Origin: Incurvaria masculella
Taxonomy: Eukaryota; Arthropoda; Insecta; Lepidoptera; Incurvariidae
Reading direction: 5' to 3'
NCBI GenBank assembly: GCA_946894095.1
Contig: OX335653.1
Coordinates: 12,343,001-12,407,000, forward strand
DNA length: 64,000 nucleotides
The number at the start of each line of letters is the position of its first letter. The stretch's first letter is position 1. This document shows, piece after piece, positions 35,320-45,887 of the stretch. A program made the translations under genes and the position numbers. Below the pieces are notes generated by a model. That model was not told where the DNA came from. It saw only the letters and a program-made list of their open reading frames with translations, and searched no databases.

Positions 35320-35490
35320 GGTTCGCGTTGCGCGCAGCACGTGTCCGTGACGTCATCGCGACAGGCGGGTGGCGCGGCCGGCGGGGGGCGGCGCGGGCGC
35401 GGGCTGCGGCGGGGAGCGGCGCCCGCGGGAGGCGGCAAAGGCGCGGCGGGCGGGGCGCCCCTGCGCCGTGGCCGGCCGGTGCGCGTTGGT
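35320..35490. promoter_or_regulatory. CpG island with E-box and CRE
   Basis: CACGTG (35338-35343) and TGACGTCA (35348-35355) are five bases apart at the edge of a very GC-rich block. These are the palindromic sites of bHLH and CREB/ATF proteins. All three frames through the block are alanine/arginine/glycine-rich, typical of non-coding GC DNA. It may be a promoter inside the 2-kb element. Confidence 0.4.
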
Positions 35491-35826
35491 GCGATATTCG
35501 TTTTGGACATATTCACCCAGGCGGAATCCGGTTAAATTAGATCCCATATTATCTCAGCGATCTTTAGATCAGCGCTGATTTTTTCTTTCCCTGAGGCATT
35601 ATATAATACCATTTTTGAAGACACAGTAAATATTTCACATACTAAATTTCAAGATGAGGTACTCCGCTCTTTCGAAATCTCTTTAAATCTCTGCCATCAT
35701 GTCAGGGTTGATTATTTTTTTGCCTGGGTCGTTATAAAAGGCTATATTTGAAACCTTAGCAAATATTTAACGTAGAAAATTTCGCGATAAGGTAGGTACT
35801 CTTCTTTTTCGAAATCCCTTGCAGTC

Positions 35827-35943
35827 GTATTCACAGTGAACCTGTATAAACTGGGTACAAGATTAGCACCGGACTAACCATACAAAAACCGGTTGACTTC
35901 GACCTTAATACGCGTAGTAAAGTTAGTCCGCCCACTTTGAATA
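35827..35943. mobile_element. MITE, GATTAGCACCGGACTAAC family, copy B
   Basis: GTATTCACAG and TTTGAATAC ends, GATTAGCACCGGACTAAC and GTTAGTCCGCCCACT inside, as in copy A at 11198. It lies inside the 2-kb element. Confidence 0.6.
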
Positions 35944-35989
35944 CTGCTGTTTGTATCTAAAACAATTTTAGTAACAAAAACAAGATTTC

Positions 35990-36540
35990 CAGATTCATCG
36001 GACACCTTCCGAAGATTATCTGATATTACAAAGACTTTAATCGGATTTGCAAAGATTTCCTTAGGATTCCTACACTCCCTGGGATTACTCGGGACTGCCT
36101 AAGATTTTCCCATTTCTCGGACTCCGCCTAAGATTACACGAGATTTTCATCAATTTTATAGGATTCCCACGATTTCCTTGGGATTCTGAGATTCCTTAGG
36201 ATTACTCGGGATTACATAAGATTTCCGGATTCTTCGGACTCCCGTCAGATTTATCGGACTCCGCCTAAGATTACACGAGATTTTCATGAATTTTTTAGGA
36301 TTCCCAATTTTTTCCTTAGGATTCTCAAATTCTTTAGGATTACTCGGGATTACATAAGATTTCCGAGATTCTCCGGACTCCCACCAGATTCCTCGGACTC
36401 CCACATAAGATTCTCAGATTCTTTAGGATTACTCGGGATTACACAAGATTTCCGAGATTCTCCGGACTCCCACCAGATTACTCGGACTCCCACCTAAGAT
36501 TCTTGAGATTCCTAAACGATTGTACACCAGATTCCCTGAG
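35990..36540. repeat. Degenerate AGATTNC-type array, right side
   Basis: It repeats motifs such as GGATTACTCGGGATTAC (36199, 36337, 36426) and GGACTCCGCCTAAGATTAC (36118, 36255). Unit spacing is about 137 and 89 bases. Related in motif to the left array but more diverged. Confidence 0.75.
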
Positions 36541-36592
36541 TGAGTGACCCCTCGGCGTACTCAAAGTATAATGCAACCATATGCATGTTATA

Positions 36593-36828
36593 CCGGGTAT
36601 TAACGGAGGAATGGTCCAAACGTTAACCCGGCAATCCTAGGCATATTTGGACCGAAACCGGTAGATAATATTTTATTTAGGACTAAAAATTGTGGAAATA
36701 CACTTTGTAGGGATTTACAAAAATTTATGAGAGGAAGTCTTACAACAAAATGTTATCTACCTTTTTTGCTCCAAATATCTCAAGGAATACCTGGTTAACG
36801 TTTGGACCATACTTCCGCTAACACCCTG
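36593..36828. mobile_element. Foldback MITE, 236 bp
   Basis: Left CGGGTATTAACGG...GGTCCAAACGTTAACC and GGTAGATAATATTTT match the inverse of the right side (GGTTAACGTTTGGACC...CCGCTAACACCC). The stem is about 80 bp. It lies 30 bases beyond the 2-kb element. Confidence 0.7.
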
Positions 36829-37795
36829 AAAGAAAGGGGATTTTACAAATAAATAAATACATTTCAATAAAATAGTGCGGTTCCATATTACCTTACGTTA
36901 CATTTCGATACCCGTTGGCTGAACCACTGCCCTTCTCGTTTAGAGCTTTATATCATATGCATTATAAATTTAAGTAACATGAATGGTTTACTACGAAGGA
37001 AAAACAAAAAAATTCACCAGTTTGGTTGTGTCAGGTTTCCTAGCAATAGCTGATGATACAGCAATAGGCTCGCCACGAATTGTGTGCCTCGCCTTCCGAA
37101 GTCAGAAATGGCACCTGTGATGGTTTTTTTTATTCTTAGATCAAAATCAATATGGAATTTTGACGGTTGCAAGCCAACTCCTTCATATAAAACGACAAGA
37201 GTAGGACGTAGCTTCGGACTTGGGGCCCACATTTACGTTTTGCTTGTACATTATGAAAAAAGTCTTACAGAGGCACAGCCTATCGGCCGTCCCGCGGATA
37301 TTTTCGTCAATTCAATCCCTACCTAAACAGAATGTAATAAATGAAAGATCAAAATTTCAAAATCGCCGTCCTCGCTTTTGGCCCCCTCGCGCCGACTGCG
37401 CATGCGCGCGAAACAAATGTTTTATACCGATCTGTTGGGGTAAAGCCACGCTATCATATGGTGCATATGTTAGTTTAGCTACAGTAAGCTCCGCGCGGTA
37501 CACGATTTCGTAAAATGAAAGGCAGCACCTTTCATCCAATTACGTGGAAACATCCGCACGAGACCCTTGGCGAAACATAAACAATATCGTGCAATGGCCA
37601 AAACTCAACAGCCTCTGCACGTACAAGTTTGATCGCACGTTTTATTTATTTATTTATTTATTTAGCAGAAAACACAGAGAGAAATACAGAAAACATAAAA
37701 AAAATACAATTTTAATAACAAGTAATCTCCCTCCACTACGTCTCCCTCTGGAACATAAATAGTGTAGATGCCCTTGATGCTACACAGCGGGCAAT
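36829..37795. other. Intergenic with one NRF-1-like site
   Basis: No gene supported. TGCGCATGCGC at 37397-37407 is the NRF-1/Ewg consensus core. A (TTTA)n run is at 37638-37661. Confidence 0.4.
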
Positions 37796-38100
37796 TCGTT
37801 AGAGCGCGGGACGTTTTCTCTCGGTCCGCTCTCGGCGCGCGCTGCACACTGCGCCTGCGCAGACTCGGCGGAGTGAAAGCCGCGGAGAAACCTCCGCGTA
37901 CCGGAAGCGGTTGACTTTCTACCGCGCCGCTCCGCCGCCCGCAAATCGCTCGGCGATCTCGCAGACAGCTTCCGCAAAAACTACCCGCAGTTTCTAAACC
38001 TCTTTCCACCGACGGCGACCGGCTCCGAACGCTCCTCTCGCGCCACCGACGGGAGCTTTCAAACTCGTTGCGCTCGCTCTATACATGACCACTGCTTTAT
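37796..38100. promoter_or_regulatory. CpG-rich region with NRF-1-like site
   Basis: About 300 bases of high CpG contain TGCGCCTGCGCA (37850-37861). This resembles an insect housekeeping promoter or first exon, but no start exon or TATA can be placed. The 115-codon minus-strand frame through it has no motif. Confidence 0.35.
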
Positions 38101-38479
38101 TATGATGCTCGTTAACGTAACGTCATATATCTAGTTGTGGGCATACAAATCAATACAGTCGAAAATTTACAATATTTTCCGTTCATAATACCTACCTTTA
38201 GCAATTGTATAGGTAGTTGGAACTCACAATCAAAATATGGGTACGATATAAAAGAAGATTCATTATAATTACAAAAAAACCTTTGATGTTTTGAATTCGC
38301 CGTCGTCCCAATAAAAAAATGTTTGCATGATTTAAGGAGGCCCTTAAGGGCAAAAAATGGTTCTATTGCGCTCTGGTACTGTCTCTGTTTTAAAGAAAAA
38401 GACAGTCTTCGTGATGAGGAGAATGCAACACGTCCACAAAGCAAACAGTTGATTTGGTCAGATTTACAAAATATATTTG
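38101..38479. other. Intergenic, nothing recognised
   Basis: AT-rich. A 110-codon minus-strand frame (38112-38444) has no domain. Confidence 0.4.
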
Positions 38480-38795
38480 TATTATAGAATGATTTTTAGC
38501 TAAAAGTAAATCGCGAACGATGTAGCCAATAATCAAACAAAAACCAAACATATTTTAGACAAGCTACGCTTGATGACTGACGATTTTTATGCTTTTTTTT
38601 TCTGTTGTCCAAACTTATTGTTTAAAACGCGGGGAAAAATGAAACTTTCGGACCTCATATCTTAGAAACCAAACACAATTTTCAATGCCAATATTCATCA
38701 AGCATCTAAGTAGTTCGATCAAATAAAGAGGTTGTGGATATTGTTTTTGGATCTACGATAAGAAATATGCGCAACATCTTCTTTCCACGTTTGAG
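38480..38795 (-). repeat. Dispersed repeat 'E', copy 2
   Basis: Inverse of 21941-22265: CTTTCGGACC, TCTTAGAAACCA, TTCGATCAAA and CTTTCCACGTTTG occur in reversed order and complement. Confidence 0.5.
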
Positions 38796-39462
38796 CGGGA
38801 ATAATGTGTGTTTTCGACTTGTGTGATAATGATTTTGATTTTCCAATTTCTGAATTTCCATTTGCCTATACTCATATCAGAAACAATTGAAGATCTGGTG
38901 AAATAACAACATCGTTGACCACACACAAATTTAAGGTGACACAACGCGCCGGTTGTCCCGCGAATTGACTCCAATTCGTCGCCGGTCAACCTTCCAATGA
39001 CTGTTCGACTTTGTCACGCCAACAGATGACACGCAAAGGACGATAATACGCAGATGTTTCGAGCAAAACACACCATACACGCGGCGCGTACTATAGACTC
39101 GCGCTCGGAGTCGACGCGACGTGTTGCGCATTATCAACGGTCACGTGGCAACACGCCAAGCAACATTACCTGTACCAAATCGAGAGCAAACATTGCGCGT
39201 GACATCACCGCTCGGACGCCCAACAATGGCTGACACTCCACGGTCAACAGAGTGAATGCACTCTTCAAAACACATCAGATATATCCATAAGAACGTTAAA
39301 CAAGGAATGGACTAGAAGATATTTTCCCTGCAATCGTGCGCCAGACATTTGCTTCAACAAGCAAATTTTATACAACGAACCGATATGATTGTCGACTACT
39401 TGAGTGATGTAAAATGCCAGTTTGTGATATTTATTCAGGCAACTAAAAAGCATTTAAACAAT
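38796..39462. other. Intergenic, nothing recognised
   Basis: No gene or repeat boundary supported. Confidence 0.4.
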
Positions 39463-39581
39463 ATTAATTTGAGTTCCATTTGAAGCATTGTAATCAGATT
39501 TTGAAAATAATCTGAAAAAGTTTTGGATGTGAAATCTGATTGCAATGCTTCAAATGTAGATGTCGCTGAAATTCAAATTAA
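39463..39581. repeat. Foldback, 119 bp
   Basis: CATTTGAAGCATTG...AATCAGATTT (39477-39502) pairs with AAATCTGATT...CAATGCTTCAAATG (39532-39556). Outer ATTAATTTGA pairs with TCAAATTAAT (39572-39581). Probably a small MITE. Confidence 0.7.
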
Positions 39582-40730
39582 TGAAATAACGGCAATATCT
39601 AATCCATTAAATACATACAATTTTCAGTACACAATATCTTATCACCATAAGGGTTTCATGTATGGTATGTATTCGTGAAACTCATAGAAACGCGTATGGC
39701 AACGCTAGTACTTTTAATTTCATTTATTTAAACTTTTTTAGTAGTCAGAATACACTAAGTTACGTCAAAAACGGATTGATCCGCGGATTCGATCTACTCA
39801 GTAAAGAAGAACTCGCAAATAAACTTTACGAGATTTCCGTCCACAGTAATAAAATACATAATTAGATCTAAATGCTAATGCCAAAAAATTTTTGGTAGAA
39901 TAGTTAAAAGCAAATAACAATAACAAAATAAACAGCAACCCTCATTGCAAATGGATTAGAAATTGAAATTACTTAACTGACAAAGTTGCTTATATAAACC
40001 ATAATGTAGCGAACTAATATGTCCCCTCTATTCCTTCTGTAAATTCAAGTGACACCAATAAAAAACAAAATAGGGTTTAAGAGTAGTATCGTAAATTCAG
40101 TTTTTTTGTAATATCGGCTGCCAAATGATCCTGCGATTCGATATGTAGTTAAGATGACCTGTAGTTACTCTTATAAATAAAACCAATCATTGTATTCTGA
40201 ACATTATAATTTATTGTACAAAAATAGTGTGCGAGCAAGTGACTTGTGGCGTTACCCGCCCGTACATTCTTATAAAATGCATTTACATAATAATTATCGC
40301 GAATCGTTGGGCCAGCACTGTCGGAGTTTCCAATGAAGTCAAACAGTCAATGTTTATAGTTATTATACAAAAGGCACCAAACCCAATACAAAATCAAACA
40401 CCCTAATGAAAATAAAATTACAGTCAATGAAAAAAAATGAAACATCTTTGCAGTGGAAACCCAACGATACAGACAAACAAGTTTATAACTTAGATGAACA
40501 TATTCACATTACCTACATACATACTTACGTTACAATGGGTGCGGTTCGGTGGCAAACGACCTTGTCCAACTTTGTGAAACGGGGAAAAGATAAAACTGGA
40601 CGTGTCACACCAGCTAAACACGGGACAGGGCATCTTACACACAAGAAAACTAACACCATGTTTGCGCTTAGTGGAATGTTGATGTTTACTGTTATAAGAA
40701 AATTCAGCTCGAAAATGGTCCAAGCACGAA
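39582..40730. other. Intergenic, nothing recognised
   Basis: AT-rich. Small frames only, for example 67 codons at 39662-39865, without a motif. Confidence 0.4.
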
Positions 40731-40733
40731 TTA

Positions 40734-40886
40734 GGGCCCATTGCACGAAAGGCCAAAAAATCAACGACAACGTATGATTAAACACCTCACTTTGTTTGGA
40801 CAGTATGGAAGGAACTTCATGCTGTTCGCTAGAAGTGACGTGTTTGAACATTGATTACCTCAGCCGTCTCTTCGTGCAATCGGGGC
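40734..40886 (-). mobile_element. PIF/Harbinger-like MITE, copy 4
   Basis: Reverse orientation, 153 bp. Ends GGGCCCATTGCACGAA and TTCGTGCAATCGGGGC, with TTA on both sides (40731-40733, 40887-40889). Confidence 0.8.
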
Positions 40887-40889
40887 TTA

Positions 40890-42335
40890 GTGTGTACATT
40901 TTAAAATGCTAATTCCATAATTCCAAAATAATCATTCAGAAGCCAATGCGATTCATAAAATTGCAAATATATCGATGAAAACTTTTCAATATTTCAATCT
41001 TCTTCGGAAATAAAATATTTCAGAGACTAACATAATTAGCCTGGAGAACTTTGAAGTCGGCCATAACAGCGTCTCCTGGCAAGTAACCAAAAGCGTTGTT
41101 TACAGTTCTCGCCAATGCCGTCGGCACCCGGTAACTAACTCTCAGTTTTTTTACATTTTTCCTCTCAGGATTGATACATGAAAGTGTTAATTGAAATCGG
41201 ATCAAAGTATAAGTATATTTTCCTTTAAAGATCTTCCAACTTCTGTCAACGATACACCAATGGTTTTCAAGCATTTCCAATTACGACTCTCTGTAAATAG
41301 TCATCAAGAGAGGTAGATTTGCAAGTTACACCTCAGGCAGAGGGACCCGGAACAGCTGGGTCGGCAAAACGGGCTCGCGGCGTGAAACCGCAATCGGAAC
41401 GGTTGCGCCAGAACCGGGCCAGCGCTGCCGTGCCAGTGGTGTATCGAGACGACAGACGTGTTGATTGCGATACAATGTTAATGCCGAGCCGCACCCGGCG
41501 CACGGTACCCCCCCACCGCAATCAATTAACCACGGGAGCGCGTACACTTGCCAACTCATTGCCTAGGGTTGATTTTGAAGTAAAACTGAAGGTATTCTCA
41601 TCAATGCGATTTTTACTTATTTAGAAACCGTTGACGATATCACAACATCGGGACAACACTAGAGAAACTACGGTTGCACTTGGAGGGAACTGTACTCTGT
41701 GGAAAGTTTTCAAGTGTACTTTTACTCCGTAAATCGAATGCAGTCATAGGGCCAGCGGCCGACTGCGCACGCATCCGAGCGTGGATCAACGAGCGTTGGA
41801 GAAGAGAAAGTACGCTGGCGTAGGCCCTATAACTCACTTCGGTAAATACATACACTACAGACCAATAAATTAAAACTCAATAAAGACACTCGATCCAGAG
41901 ATCACGAACTCGGTGAGCCGATATATTACAAATGCAAACAATACGACGTTACATAAACTGTTGCAATCGGTATTTTTTTTAAGTTACGATAAATCTGATG
42001 TTTTCGCTGCAAGGGTAATCTCAGTTGTCAGCGACGATGACTTAATTCAATAAATCTAGAATAAGTAGTAACTAATTTAAATCACAATAATTTCACGTGA
42101 AAGCCTCATGGGTCGCATCGGAAGAAACATCCAGCGAAGTCAAGCGTTGATTTTGTATATCTCACTTGACTTGAACACGCATTGGGATGACATGGCGCAA
42201 CTAAAATCCACACGCCAATACATAAGACAACTAAGAAAAGTATAATTTTTTAGTGTTGTTTTTTTTAAATAACAATACTATACCAACTGAACTTTTCAGA
42301 TAGCAGTGTGGATTTTTCCTGCGCCTACAGGAGTG
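40890..42335. other. Downstream flank of the gene, nothing recognised
   Basis: Mixed composition with a GC-rich patch near 41340-41560. Frames there (101 codons plus, 77 minus) overlap and lack domains. Further exons of the minus-strand gene could lie here if it is spliced, but I cannot identify any. Confidence 0.35.
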
Positions 42336-42341
42336 TTTATT
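42336..42341 (-). terminator. Polyadenylation signal AATAAA
   Basis: AATAAA on the minus strand, 68 bases past the stop codon at 42409, as expected for a short insect 3' UTR of the 524-codon gene. Confidence 0.5.
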
Positions 42342-42408
42342 TATCACCGAGACCGACACGTCGGCGACAGCGGAGGCGGTAACGTGGTCCCAGAATAAAC
42401 AAAGTTCG

Positions 42409-43983
42409 CTATGTCACTTCGGTTAAAATTTCACTTTTAAGTTTACTCTCCACTTTCGGCGCTTCGTCGCCGATTTCACTTGCCACTTCATTAGAACATT
42501 TTATATATTCGCTCGCGCACTCAACGATAGCACATTTGACATTGTTATCGGCGAAGAAGTTATCCGCCTTGGAGGCGGTAGCAGGCGGTGAAGCCGAGAA
42601 GAATTTTATTTCCAGATCCCGGTGGCCATTCAGTGATGTTACAATCTCCGATGAAACTTCCAGGTTGATAGAATTTTCCGGTCGCGATTCCAGTTTAAGA
42701 TCGGGCACGACCCTGTGCGATGACGGATCCTCGACTGAAGATAGATGAACACTTCTTTCGAAAAGGCTTCCTGTTCTAGTAGTGAGTGGTGTACTCGAGA
42801 ACAAGGAGTACAGAAGATCGGGCGCCGATGAAACCGCGTCTCCGGCAGCCAAGGATATCTCTTCTCCGATTTTTCGGCTCGGAACATAATGAGAAGATGG
42901 ATCGCTCCAACTCCGGCGCAGAGTCGCGTCCCTCTCTCTAGAGTCGTTAGTCTTTTTGTTGTTCGGTCCGACTACTTTCATGGAGTCTTCCAATTTCGTC
43001 GGCGCGAAGTCGACAGTGGAGTTCTCGTCGAACAGTTCGGAAAATCCGACACTGTCAATGTCCCAGATCTGACCGGACGGGTCGCAATAGCGGCACTGGC
43101 ATACACTGGCGACCGTTTCCGACGACTCGCAAGTGCTTATCCTCTGCCCATATTTATTGTTATCGGTGTCGTCGGCGACCACACCGAACGGATAATTTCG
43201 GAGTAATCCATCCGAGTAATTTACCACTTTAGCACCGACTCGATAAGGTACTGACGCATCGCCCCTGTAGTTTGGGAAGGTGGTCGGTAGGACGTCATCG
43301 TATACGGTCGGGTGGTAAATGGCTCCGGGACCCGGGGAGCAACGTTCTGCGCAGTCTTCGTTAACGTCGTGTTTCCTCGACACTACTTCGTGCTGGCCGG
43401 CCAGATTCGTAGGCTTCCTGTCTTTCTTGCGCCGCTTCCTCGGCTTAATGATCCTGGGCAGCGCCGCTTCCGAATTAGCCGAGCCCGAGCTTTCGTCGCT
43501 GGTTACGCTCACTGCGTCCATGTTAGCCGCGCGCCCGACGTGCGTACTCGCTGTTGGATTTTGCGTCACATTATTTTCCGGTTTGATGTCGCATCGGTCG
43601 TACGCGACGAACTGTTTACCCTCGGGCTTCCGGTAGGTGCGCAAGTCCGGGGGCGGAGCGAAACGTCTCTGATTGCCGTATCTACCCTGGATGATGAGAG
43701 GAGCGCCCTGCGCCTGCATTGCCATTTTGGATAGCTGCACATGTCGGACCTGGAAGTGGTCGTCGCGGCGCTCGGCGTCGTCGCGGTTCACGAAGGGTTT
43801 CCCGCCGCGGCGGTAGTTCGCCATCGAGATGAGCGGCGCGCCGAGCCACGTGTTGGCCGGCGGCGCCGCGAAGCCCTGGTAGTACGGCGGCGGGTAGCCG
43901 TACTGGGGCTTCGGGGGTGGCGCATCCCGCCGGGCCGGGGCGGCTCGGTCCGCGGGGAGCTCCCCGCGGGCGCCCGGACTCAT
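42409..43983 (-). CDS. Uncharacterised 524-residue disordered, basic-cluster protein
   Basis: This is the only long open frame with protein-like composition. I do not recognise the family. Residues 21-45 are proline/tyrosine-rich. A basic cluster at 180-191 (KPRKRRKKDRKP) is a likely nuclear-localisation or nucleic-acid-binding signal, preceded by a serine/acidic stretch (157-172). CQCRYC at 295-300 could bind metal, perhaps as a dimer. RSWSDP at 357-362 fits the RSxSxP 14-3-3 binding consensus. The C-terminal third is serine/acid-rich, and no signal peptide or membrane segment is visible. The start is the first ATG after an in-frame TAA 18 bases upstream and has A at -3. The upstream DNA is GC-rich and the downstream DNA has an AATAAA, which suits a gene whose coding part is one exon. 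A donor-like GAGAGTAAAC near the C-terminus leaves splicing possible. Long frames on the other strand are shadows. Confidence 0.75.
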   Translation of the reverse strand: MSPGARGELPADRAAPARRDAPPPKPQYGYPPPYYQGFAAPPANTWLGAPLISMANYRRGGKPFVNRDDAERRDDHFQVRHVQLSKMAMQAQGAPLIIQGRYGNQRRFAPPPDLRTYRKPEGKQFVAYDRCDIKPENNVTQNPTASTHVGRAANMDAVSVTSDESSGSANSEAALPRIIKPRKRRKKDRKPTNLAGQHEVVSRKHDVNEDCAERCSPGPGAIYHPTVYDDVLPTTFPNYRGDASVPYRVGAKVVNYSDGLLRNYPFGVVADDTDNNKYGQRISTCESSETVASVCQCRYCDPSGQIWDIDSVGFSELFDENSTVDFAPTKLEDSMKVVGPNNKKTNDSRERDATLRRSWSDPSSHYVPSRKIGEEISLAAGDAVSSAPDLLYSLFSSTPLTTRTGSLFERSVHLSSVEDPSSHRVVPDLKLESRPENSINLEVSSEIVTSLNGHRDLEIKFFSASPPATASKADNFFADNNVKCAIVECASEYIKCSNEVASEIGDEAPKVESKLKSEILTEVT

Positions 43984-43992
43984 GCTGCCCGG

Positions 43993-44021
43993 TTAACCCA
44001 TGCACTCGACACTTAACCCAT
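43993..44021 (-). promoter_or_regulatory. Two tandem minimal upstream ORFs
   Basis: On the minus strand ATG-GGT-TAA occurs at 44021-44013 and again at 44001-43993, 38 and 18 bases before the main start. Each encodes Met-Gly and stops. Such one-codon uORFs can stall ribosomes or limit re-initiation. This only matters if the transcript starts upstream of 44021. Confidence 0.55.
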
Positions 44022-44340
44022 GCTGGATGGAACGGGGGCACTGCGATCCGACCTTGGGCACTCGCGGCGGTCACAACACAATGCGTCGAGCGTGAGATCG
44101 CGACGCGAGGCGGCGGGTGCGATAGCGAGCGGCGTGCGCTCTCCGCGGAGTGTGCCGGCGGACTGAGTGGAGCGGAGCGTCGTCGTAGTAGCGTCGTATT
44201 GGGAGGCAACAGCGGCCGCGCGGAGGTGCGACCGCTGTCGTCGTCTCCTCTGAGCGATGCGTGCAGTGCACAGAACGCGTGGACATCTGCAACAGCAGCG
44301 TGGCGCCTCCTCGGCAGCGTGGGCAATTAACTATACACGT
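44022..44340 (-). promoter_or_regulatory. CpG-rich 5' region of the 524-codon gene
   Basis: High CpG from about 44022 to 44330, falling sharply to AT-rich DNA after 44340, is consistent with a promoter and 5' UTR. No TATA or exact initiator can be chosen. A 214-codon frame starting at 44326 runs through this region into the gene in another frame; its arginine/serine/proline content looks like GC bias. Confidence 0.5.
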
Positions 44341-45887
44341 AGTCGCCTTCGTTCGAGCCCTTCGCTTCATTTATGTATGTTAATTCGTCCAATACTAGCC
44401 CAATATAACAAGCAGACATTATTCGTAACTGCTACGGAACATGAAAATGTTATTCGACAATATCGTTGTTTTATTGGAAAATATGCGTAAAGCTACATTA
44501 ATGGAATGCGTATATTTATATATTCATTGATTAATGTATTTATAAATATTTATAAATTAATTTATTACATACTAATGGAAAGTTTTAAAATCCGTTAACC
44601 CGTATCCGATTAACTGAAAGACCGCATTTAATTTAACATCTTCCCTGGTAGATTATATATATGCATGCATAAAGGTCTGTGCTTTTAGGAAACTTACAAG
44701 TTTCGGCATAGCCATCAGGACAGTTCTTAATACACTATTGAATGCGTTCCGATTGGAATATTTTTGAGCTCGCTTTTTAGTCTTATTTAACATTTTTGGT
44801 AATAATAAATCCCTGACTTGCTGCGCCAGACATGGGCCGGTTAGGTTAGATTAGGTTAAGGTATTTTTTGTAGATCACAAAAACAACAATTAGCTCCAGA
44901 TAATAATACTGCATTCACAACTGTCCTGGCGATTCAAGCAAAAGTTTCCGAAAAGACTGATATATGAACTCGTAAAAATGTAAATAATAATTAATCAAAT
45001 AAGCTATTAATTTTCGATATATGTTTTTATTGTTTCATTTTATAAACAAAAAATCATATTCCGTTACATAATATTTGTCTAGAACAAAAGTAAATGCTCT
45101 GATAGAAAATACTCAAGAAGAGAACGCGGGATTGCAAACCTTTGCCGGTTTCAACATTTCGAAGGACGCCAATAATGGCACAGTCCAGTGGTTTTGCCCG
45201 ACAAAAACCTACAAAAACGACGATTTCTGCTACATTAAACCAAACAATGGCACCGAACGAAATCTACGACACGGAAGCGAATTGCGCATTTCGCAAAATG
45301 AATCTTGCCGCCATGGCAAAGAGCGGTGTAATTGAATAGTCAAGCGGGGTCGCGCCGGGCAACAATAGCGGACTTACCAAATGTCCCACGTTCACGAGCT
45401 CGGTGGACTTACCTGCAACAAGAGGGAAAACATTTGATTTATGGATGACTTCGGAGCCTTGTTGTCGCGATACGAACAGCATTCGGATGTCAGGAGCCAG
45501 CAAATGACCAGCAACCGTGATGATGATCATTAACGAATTGTTTGATTTTGATTTATTTAATAGATCCACATACAGAATTATACACTTAACATTACTAAGA
45601 TAACATAATGAAATAAGAATTACGTGTACATTCTGCGAGATGTCAAAACAACATGCGTAAATCATCATCAAACTAAACAATGAAAAAAACCAAAAACTAA
45701 AAACAGATAATAGTAAAAGTAAAAATACAAAAAACAGACAAAGTCCCATTTACAAACATAATATTTGGTTATGGGTTAGGTTTTAATTTTTTTATACGTG
45801 CTTACTGAGCATGAAAATATGTCCAGTTCATCCATCCAATCATTATATGTTTTGCAAGCTAATGTAAGAGTTTGAGTGGAACTAGCA
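44341..45887. other. Upstream flank of the gene, nothing recognised
   Basis: AT-rich. A short GGTTAGGTTAGATTAGGTTA run (44839-44858) resembles the insect telomere repeat TTAGG but is too short to be telomeric. Frames at 45075-45339 (plus) and 45264-45749 (minus) have no domain. Confidence 0.4.

Larger units (their letters stand above)
34523..36562. mobile_element. 2-kb element: inverted ends, flanking arrays, CpG core
   Basis: The left end GCGTACTCCGAGGGATCAG and the inverse of the right end (GAGTACGCCGAGGGGTCAC) match at about 22 of 28 positions. A direct copy of TGTACACCAGATTCC lies inside both ends (34559, 36521). Arrays built on an AGATTNC motif occupy 34570-35040 and 35990-36540. The centre is CpG-rich. 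No transposase frame is seen. It could be a non-autonomous DNA transposon with subterminal repeats, or two arrays that happen to bracket an island. Confidence 0.5.

Noticed and set aside
35208..35578. Several 64-102-codon ORFs on both strands
   Set aside because: All six frames open because the island lacks AT-rich stop codons; low-complexity products.
40406..40777. 123-codon plus-strand ORF
   Set aside because: Its 3' part is in a MITE, and the rest shows no motif.
43312..43734. 140-codon plus-strand frame
   Set aside because: Antisense shadow of the 524-codon gene.
43682..44326. 214-codon minus-strand frame upstream of and overlapping the gene
   Set aside because: Arginine/proline/serine-rich as GC-rich DNA gives, no motif, and it overlaps the better-supported frame.
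44839..44858. Telomere
   Set aside because: Only a few imperfect TTAGG units in internal DNA.
45264..45749. 161-codon minus-strand ORF
   Set aside because: Hydrophobic run comes from T/A-rich sequence; no start context or family.
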